Shown: one piece after another, positions 58,681-64,000 of the stretch
Layout of the letters: each line of letters opens with the position of its first letter
How positions within the stretch are numbered: the first letter of the stretch is position 1
The notes under the pieces: generated by a model
What the model was told of the DNA's origin: nothing
Database searches by the model: none
Seen by the model: only the letters and a program-made list of their open reading frames with translations
NCBI GenBank assembly: GCA_014898425.1
Contig: RCSZ01000010.1
Coordinates: 1,798,001-1,862,000, forward strand
Reading direction: 5' to 3'
Source of the DNA: Botryotinia globosa
Taxonomy: Eukaryota; Ascomycota; Leotiomycetes; Helotiales; Sclerotiniaceae
DNA: 64,000 bases
Program-made: the position numbers and the translations under genes

Positions 58681-59400
58681 TTACATGAAATAAGCAGCTG
58701 CAAACGCAGCGGCGAGCAAGCCACCTGAAAGGGTGTTGGCCTCCATGGCTCCACCGGTGTGAACAACAGTGCTGCTAGTGCTGCTGGCTGGTCCAGAGCT
58801 CGTAGCCGAAGTCTTAATGGTGGTGGAAGCAGTGGTGCTGGTGAGAGTTTTGGATGGAATAACAGAGGTGGAGTTGGCGTATGTGCCAGTTACGACGCTA
58901 GGGGAAACTGAAGGGTAACCGGAAGCAGAAGTGCTGGGGATTGGGGAGAGGATTTCCAGGGAGCTGGTTGTTTGAGTGCTGGTAAGAGTGTTGGTGACTG
59001 GAACCGAGGTGATGACGACTGGAACGAGGGTATCGGTAGGAGCAGATGAGCTGTAAGCAGTGGTGTCGGCAATCGAAGGAGCATATGGAGAGGATTTAAC
59101 AACAGTTGGGACGAGAGTTTCGACAGGAGCAGAGGAAGTGTAAGCAGTCGTCTCGGAAGCGGGAGCAGAGGATGGAAGGACGATGGGGACGAGTGTCTCA
59201 ACAGGTCCAGTGGCTACAAAAAATGTGTTGTCAGTATTTCGATCCTTGAGATTATAACATGAATAGTAAAATGCCATACTACAAGTGGTTGACTCCGTAG
59301 CCCATGCAACACCACGAACAACTTGACCAGCGCCGCTGACTGGGAGAACAAGTGCGACAAAGAAGAGGGCGAACATGATGGATTTCTGAATGATTGACAT
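58681..59400 (-). CDS. Ser/Thr-rich secreted, probably GPI-anchored protein, 216 aa
   Basis: Exons are 59400-59283 and 59213-58681, with a 69-nt intron (GTAGTA..TTGTAG, branch ACTGAC), giving 216 aa. Without splicing, the frame stays open and the product is 239 aa. A signal peptide covers residues 1-23 (IMFALFFVALVLPVSGA). The body is over 40% Ser/Thr/Ala/Val, with three related segments of the type TTAYSSSAPxxTLVPxV (about 41-110). The last 20 residues are a GPI-type tail, with a small-residue site near GGAMEANT followed by a hydrophobic Ala/Leu end (LLAAAFAAAYFM). It is likely a heavily O-mannosylated cell-wall or plasma-membrane protein. No catalytic domain is present. Confidence 0.85.
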   Translation of the reverse strand: MSIIQKSIMFALFFVALVLPVSGAGQVVRGVAWATESTTCSMAFYYSCYNLKDRNTDNTFFVATGPVETLVPIVLPSSAPASETTAYTSSAPVETLVPTVVKSSPYAPSIADTTAYSSSAPTDTLVPVVITSVPVTNTLTSTQTTSSLEILSPIPSTSASGYPSVSPSVVTGTYANSTSVIPSKTLTSTTASTTIKTSATSSGPASSTSSTVVHTGGAMEANTLSGGLLAAAFAAAYFM

Positions 59401-60531
59401 AATGACTACTTTTGAGAGATGTGATTTGAGTAAGAAGGTTGTTTATTTGTAGTGGTTGATAAACGAAAGTGATGTTATTGTAAATTTGACTTTTCGTTTT
59501 CAGTTCTGGAGTTGTTTGTGAGAGAAAGAAGGAAGACAGATGGGGAACTCTTGGAAGCTTATAAACAAGAAACTGGTGATGGTACGGTACAATTTGGCGC
59601 TAGGTGGAAAGTGAATGAATGATATTGAGATTATGGCTCAAATATTGGCCTATCAAAAAGGTGAATGGGAATTTATGGTAGAATATTGCCAATCTGGTTC
59701 ACCGTCGCGGCATGAAAAGCCTCAAATTACAGGTTAGTAAGGTTCTAGGTTATTTGCACGGGATTTGGAATTTAACTACGTCTTTCTATTGTTGCATCAT
59801 ATCCCACAGTAGAGAACATGAAATTACATGCGTGTCTTATAAAATCCAAGTTCTTGCTGTCCTGAGAATTCTCGTGAAGTGAATAAGAAGTTGAAAATAT
59901 CAAACTCTTTGACTTTAGAGGCTCATCTCCATACACATATTCACTGTTGCTTAATTCTAAGACTTCATGAGAAGCGCATGTGAATCATTTTACTTGCAAA
60001 TCAAGCTTGTATGGCACCTTGCCGTTGAGCCTCGGAGGCCGCAGGCAGCTGGAGATTTTGAATGATATCAAACATGTTCCACTAGAACTCACTTTGATGT
60101 TTGATGATACTATCCAATTCACCTCAAACTGTTGGATTCTCAAATTTTAGCCTTCTTGGGACTGTTTCAAAAAAGTAAAATCTCACAATCATGTTTACAG
60201 ACCCGAAGCGAATCTAAATACAAAATTTTAATGCCAAATCTCATAGATTTTTAGGTAGTTACATACATGAACAATATATTAGTAGTGACTGACAGATGGA
60301 AAATTTCAATCATGCACCTCAAAAGCAGAATCTTGTCCAACGGGTATGTAGTCTTCAACTTGAGCACAAATCATCCCAGGAGAAACGCATTTCTAGTACC
60401 CAAAAGCGGACAGAACCCAGCCACCTCTCATACCCAATGCCGCTAAAATTCAAACGAGGGTCATAATCATGCCCTAAGTCGCATAAAAACATCAATCGTA
60501 CACATCATACCTGCAACATACAAATACAAAC
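59401..60531. other. Intergenic, promoter of the GPI-type gene and 3' flank of the kelch gene
   Basis: It is about 1.1 kb and AT-rich, with no ORF of note, no repeat and no RNA gene seen. Confidence 0.5.
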
Positions 60532-63500
60532 TCACTGGCGCTCAGGACTACTACGACCCTCGAGCAGTTCCACCAACTCCGACACTTTTCCTTTGCCTTT
60601 CACCCGTCCCTTGCTCCTACCGCTTTCGGCGCTTTCCGTTTTGGCTAAGGCATTGCCATCTTCTATACTCAAGATATCACTAGGAGTTCGACTTAGAGTT
60701 ACGCTTCCGCTCGCTCCCATATTTCTTCCTCTCATACTCCCTCCTTCGCTCAAATCTTCACGAACATCATGATTGACGACGCGCAATTTCTCTTTGGGCA
60801 CTGTAAACATGACCTGCACTACCCGATCTTCAATTGCTCTTTCAATATCCCATTCGTCATCATCTTCAGCAATCCCATTTACAAGCCCGCGAGCTTCACC
60901 AGTCCTTCCAATTTGTACACTGGACCGACCGCCGCGATTAACAAATGAACTAGATCTTCCACGCTTGTCACCGATCTTCTCACTATCCTCCCAGTCCCCT
61001 CTGCCCTGTTTCCTCCTCCATAAAGCTGCACCAGCACTCACCGTTCTTCTTGGCGAGTTATCGACACCAATTGGAAGAGGAAGTGGCTCTTGATCTGCAA
61101 GACTAGATTCCGCCGCGGTATCACCTTCAGGTCTGAGAGCTTTACGCAGACTTCCCAGCCATCCACGTCTACCAAGACCTATATGCTTGTTCTTTGATGG
61201 ACTGCCGATATAATCATGTGTTGTCCTAGTGGGTGTGTGCGGTATTGATTTGGAAGAAGATTCAGTAGGAGACGGAAGCCCCCGGTCAATGAATTGCTCT
61301 GGGCGAGGGAGTAATGTTGCGGCTTCTGCCTGAAGGGTAGGAAAGCTAGAGTGCGTGTGGGCGGTGGTGTAAGTTGAACCGGTATTTTCGCTACCGGAAC
61401 TCCCCGGAGGACAAATCTGAGCATTTTGTGCGACAGGGCTGTCGGGCATCGGACTCAGAGTAGCATTTCCTAAACTTATGGTGTTCATTGCGTATGTTAA
61501 ATAGCCTCGAAATGAATTTGATCTTGTTCCCAGGGAACTGGATCCTGACCGGCTTAAAGTAGCAGCGGTAGGGGCCATGCTTTGCTCGCTAAGGTTACTA
61601 GCTGTTCGAGCGTTATCTTCAGAAAGTTCTCCGGAAACAGAGGCTGGACCAGTCGCTGTAATCAAGTTTGCTCGTCGAGAAGGAGAATTTCTCCCAACAG
61701 TTGAATGAGATCTGGCTTGGGCGTGAAGGAGGGCATCTGCAGCCGCCCAGTCTGCAACCCATGCTTCGATCTCACGTTCTCGTTCTTGCGCTAGTGATTC
61801 TGAAACAGGTATAGTGACATTTTGGCTGTTGGATTGTACAGGTACCGAATAATTTTGAGTAACTGGATCTTTAAATGGATCCGATGGTCGCTTCGCACCA
61901 AAGTAAGCGTCGCTTTCTTCGAATGGAAGAGCAATCCCAATTTCAATAGGGGAAATTATATCAGCGTCCTCGTCTGCTTCGTATATTGGATGTATCGGCC
62001 CAGCTGCACCAATATTGGCCGATCTAGCATTCCCAGCTACTGAGCCAGGGTCGAAGGTCGAAGCAGGCTGGTAAAGACCTCGATTATTTCGTACAGCTTT
62101 CCTCGGTATTTGCCGAGGTTGAAGCGTGGGAGAGCCAATCTCTCCCGCGCCGTATTCGCCAGCATAAAGGCTTTCATATCCTCCCGCTGCATTTCCCAAG
62201 TCATAATAATGATTTTGGCGATCAGAAAAGTTATGATTTTGATACATTTCTTGTGTGCCTGGATATGCAGTGGCTGCGTTGTAGCCAAGAGACCTGAGGT
62301 CTTTTTCCCTCCTCTCATATCTCGAATCTCTACGCCTCCTCCTGCAGCGAATCAAACACCAACTAAGTCCTGCAACGATAGCGATGAATGCAGCGATACC
62401 TAATCCAAGTCCTACGCCAAGGGCGACTTTCGAGGAACCCGAGGACGAAGAAGAACTGCTTCGCGCGTTAGCCGCGATATATGCTGGATTGGTGTAGTTC
62501 GAAATCCAAGTGGAACTCGTAGCATTGAAAAACATGGGTTGAACAGTTGTATCAACAGCTCTCTTCATGTTTTTGTCGGCTGTTATGTTAAATCCACCTA
62601 GTACCATCATAACGTTTCCAGGAAGCATTATTGCACCGTGCCCATAAATACCATCTCCAAATGGTTGATCCACAGGTACCGACCATTTCCATCTACCAGT
62701 TCCTCCATAGCCCGTCCCAAGTTCCAGTATAGCAATTTGTGGATCGGCAGCTTGGTTAACGCTACCAACCCATCCGCCCAAAACAATGACTTTAGATCCA
62801 TCTTCTGTCAAAATTGCCGTGTGCCCTGAACGACTATCGACACTGGTTACTGAGTGTTTTACTATCAGTTCTGTATTGGAACTCTCTGTTGAGGATGGTG
62901 GGTTGATAGTGACAAAGCTCCAGCTCTCCTCTGGAAGACTCCAAATAGCGACTTGGCTCATGTTTATAAATGCGCCTTGTGTATGTCCACCGAGAAGGAT
63001 AAAATTCTGAGTTTGTGTCATAATCCCCGAAGCATTCGAATACGCGGGAAGCAGAGGAGTAATGGTAAATCCTGCCTCAGAAACAGGGGCTCCTCTATTA
63101 GTAGTTAAATCCAAACTGTACGAATCTGTCGATCCAGGTGATATTCGCATCATATGGTTCGTATAGTTGGCGTCCGATTGCCATGTCGATGTATTCGCCG
63201 AGGAACTGGGACACATGCCTCCATAGATATATATATCGGTATATGAAGCATCTGCATTGACTAATGTAGAGAATTGGAATCCACCCGACAAGAATTGCGC
63301 GCCTGCGCGACCAGCAGAGGAGACATCGCTAGCAAGATTAGTCGTCTCTTTCGCCCATGTCCCATTCCCGACCGCCTCATTTCCAGGTGTATAAGTCCAT
63401 AATTCAGTGCTGGCAGATTCCGAACAAGAACCAGTAAGCAATGAAATTTTGCCGTCCGTCCCAATCGTAGGTATAAATGCAGTATTGTTGTCGAGAAACG

Positions 63501-63747
63501 AAAGATTAGGTGTGAAGGGTTCTAACGTGAGATTGGAAGCGGACAAGGTTGAAGATATATTCAGAGATAAAAACTCTGGTCGAGTGTCTGATTCGGAGGC
63601 GACGAGGAAGATGAATGCAGTGTCGTTCCTTTGGCTTGCGCTCGACGGAAGAAGTATCGTGGTAGGATTGTATGGTAAGGACTGCGAATTTGCGATAGTT
63701 GTGAGACTTATCAATGTCCAAAGGACCGGCGATAAATCGGGTTTCAT
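60532..63747 (-). CDS. Kelch-type beta-propeller single-pass membrane protein, 1071 aa
   Basis: This is a single exon from the ATG at 63747 (an earlier in-frame TTG is not used). A signal peptide covers about 1-22 (WTLISLTTIANSQS). Residues 25-430 form an N-glycosylation-rich ectodomain with kelch/galactose-oxidase-type blades (DIYIYGGMCP, NFILLGGHTQG, KVIVLGGWVG, VMMVLGGFNITAD). A Ser-rich stalk leads to a membrane helix near 442-468 (VALGVGLGLGIAAFIAIVAGL), followed by the CRRRRR stop-transfer cluster. The cytosolic tail of about 600 residues is disordered and Ser-rich, with many basic phosphorylation-type sites. The architecture resembles fungal cell-surface kelch proteins of unknown ligand and is consistent with a wall or surface sensor. 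Domain calls are strong; function is inference. Confidence 0.88.
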   Translation of the reverse strand: MKPDLSPVLWTLISLTTIANSQSLPYNPTTILLPSSASQRNDTAFIFLVASESDTRPEFLSLNISSTLSASNLTLEPFTPNLSFLDNNTAFIPTIGTDGKISLLTGSCSESASTELWTYTPGNEAVGNGTWAKETTNLASDVSSAGRAGAQFLSGGFQFSTLVNADASYTDIYIYGGMCPSSSANTSTWQSDANYTNHMMRISPGSTDSYSLDLTTNRGAPVSEAGFTITPLLPAYSNASGIMTQTQNFILLGGHTQGAFINMSQVAIWSLPEESWSFVTINPPSSTESSNTELIVKHSVTSVDSRSGHTAILTEDGSKVIVLGGWVGSVNQAADPQIAILELGTGYGGTGRWKWSVPVDQPFGDGIYGHGAIMLPGNVMMVLGGFNITADKNMKRAVDTTVQPMFFNATSSTWISNYTNPAYIAANARSSSSSSSGSSKVALGVGLGLGIAAFIAIVAGLSWCLIRCRRRRRDSRYERREKDLRSLGYNAATAYPGTQEMYQNHNFSDRQNHYYDLGNAAGGYESLYAGEYGAGEIGSPTLQPRQIPRKAVRNNRGLYQPASTFDPGSVAGNARSANIGAAGPIHPIYEADEDADIISPIEIGIALPFEESDAYFGAKRPSDPFKDPVTQNYSVPVQSNSQNVTIPVSESLAQEREREIEAWVADWAAADALLHAQARSHSTVGRNSPSRRANLITATGPASVSGELSEDNARTASNLSEQSMAPTAATLSRSGSSSLGTRSNSFRGYLTYAMNTISLGNATLSPMPDSPVAQNAQICPPGSSGSENTGSTYTTAHTHSSFPTLQAEAATLLPRPEQFIDRGLPSPTESSSKSIPHTPTRTTHDYIGSPSKNKHIGLGRRGWLGSLRKALRPEGDTAAESSLADQEPLPLPIGVDNSPRRTVSAGAALWRRKQGRGDWEDSEKIGDKRGRSSSFVNRGGRSSVQIGRTGEARGLVNGIAEDDDEWDIERAIEDRVVQVMFTVPKEKLRVVNHDVREDLSEGGSMRGRNMGASGSVTLSRTPSDILSIEDGNALAKTESAESGRSKGRVKGKGKVSELVELLEGRSSPERQ

Positions 63748-64000
63748 GCTGGATCTCAATCTGAATGTGAAAATGAAAATGAAAATGAATCTGAGAATGA
63801 AGGTTGAAAGATAAAGATGCTGACGGAGGCTATTCTACTTGTCGAAGTCAATCACATTATTGTCGCCAGTAAGGATTTCGAATTGAGAGTGGAGAGCTGT
63901 GCAGCTCAGCACTGATTCTCCTGACGCCAGCCCTCTTGTCAGTCAGGTTTCAATTGAAGTATGTATGTATGCTGTCGTTCAGATGTAATCTTCGTCTATA
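63748..64000. other. Upstream region of the kelch gene, to window end
   Basis: This is AT- and GA-rich promoter sequence with a short GAAAAT repeat near 63768-63786. No gene was seen. Confidence 0.4.

Overview
This is nuclear DNA of a filamentous ascomycete. The genes have short introns (46-79 nt) with GT..AG ends and CTAAC/CTGAC-type branch sites, and Kozak-type starts. Several products are fungal (2EXR protein, CENP-O/Mcm21, Vip1/Asp1, Utp21, AA13 LPMO relic, GPI-anchored wall protein). Two very AT-rich blocks look like repeat-induced point mutation (RIP). The mix suggests a leotiomycete such as a Botrytis/Sclerotinia relative, but that placement is an inference.

Layout. 1-1725 is an AT-rich decayed repeat at the window edge. 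1.7-7.8 kb holds doubtful small ORFs, a 2EXR protein with decayed 2EXR-like sequence upstream, and a small multi-pass membrane protein. 8.6-18.9 kb is a run of minus-strand genes: an SDR oxidoreductase, a divergent CAX-family cation/H+ exchanger homologue, a peroxisomal 4-coumarate-CoA-ligase-like enzyme, and an RBR ubiquitin ligase. 21-29.6 kb holds phosphopantothenate-cysteine ligase, an acetyl-CoA transporter, the kinetochore protein CENP-O/Mcm21 and a single-pass membrane protein with a 19-residue repeat. 29.6-46.2 kb is gene-poor and rich in microsatellites. It holds a likely 54-aa cysteine-rich protein, two weaker small ORFs and a 2.49-kb RIP-degraded DNA transposon with 92-bp inverted repeats and a TA target duplication. 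46.2-55.4 kb has the divergent pair Vip1/Asp1 (inositol pyrophosphate synthase) and Utp21 (SSU processome). 55.7-57 kb is a broken AA13 starch-active LPMO with CBM20. 58.7-63.7 kb has a Ser/Thr-rich GPI-type wall protein and a large kelch-type single-pass membrane protein.

No metabolic cluster is evident; the core genes are unrelated housekeeping functions. The most unusual points are the CAX homologue lacking both conserved ion-binding glutamates, the cysteine-rich miniprotein behind a roughly 500-nt leader, the LPMO pseudogene, and two short intergenic motifs (TACCTAGGTA and TACTCCGTA) that recur far more often than expected. Exon boundaries were deduced by eye from splice consensus and protein continuity.
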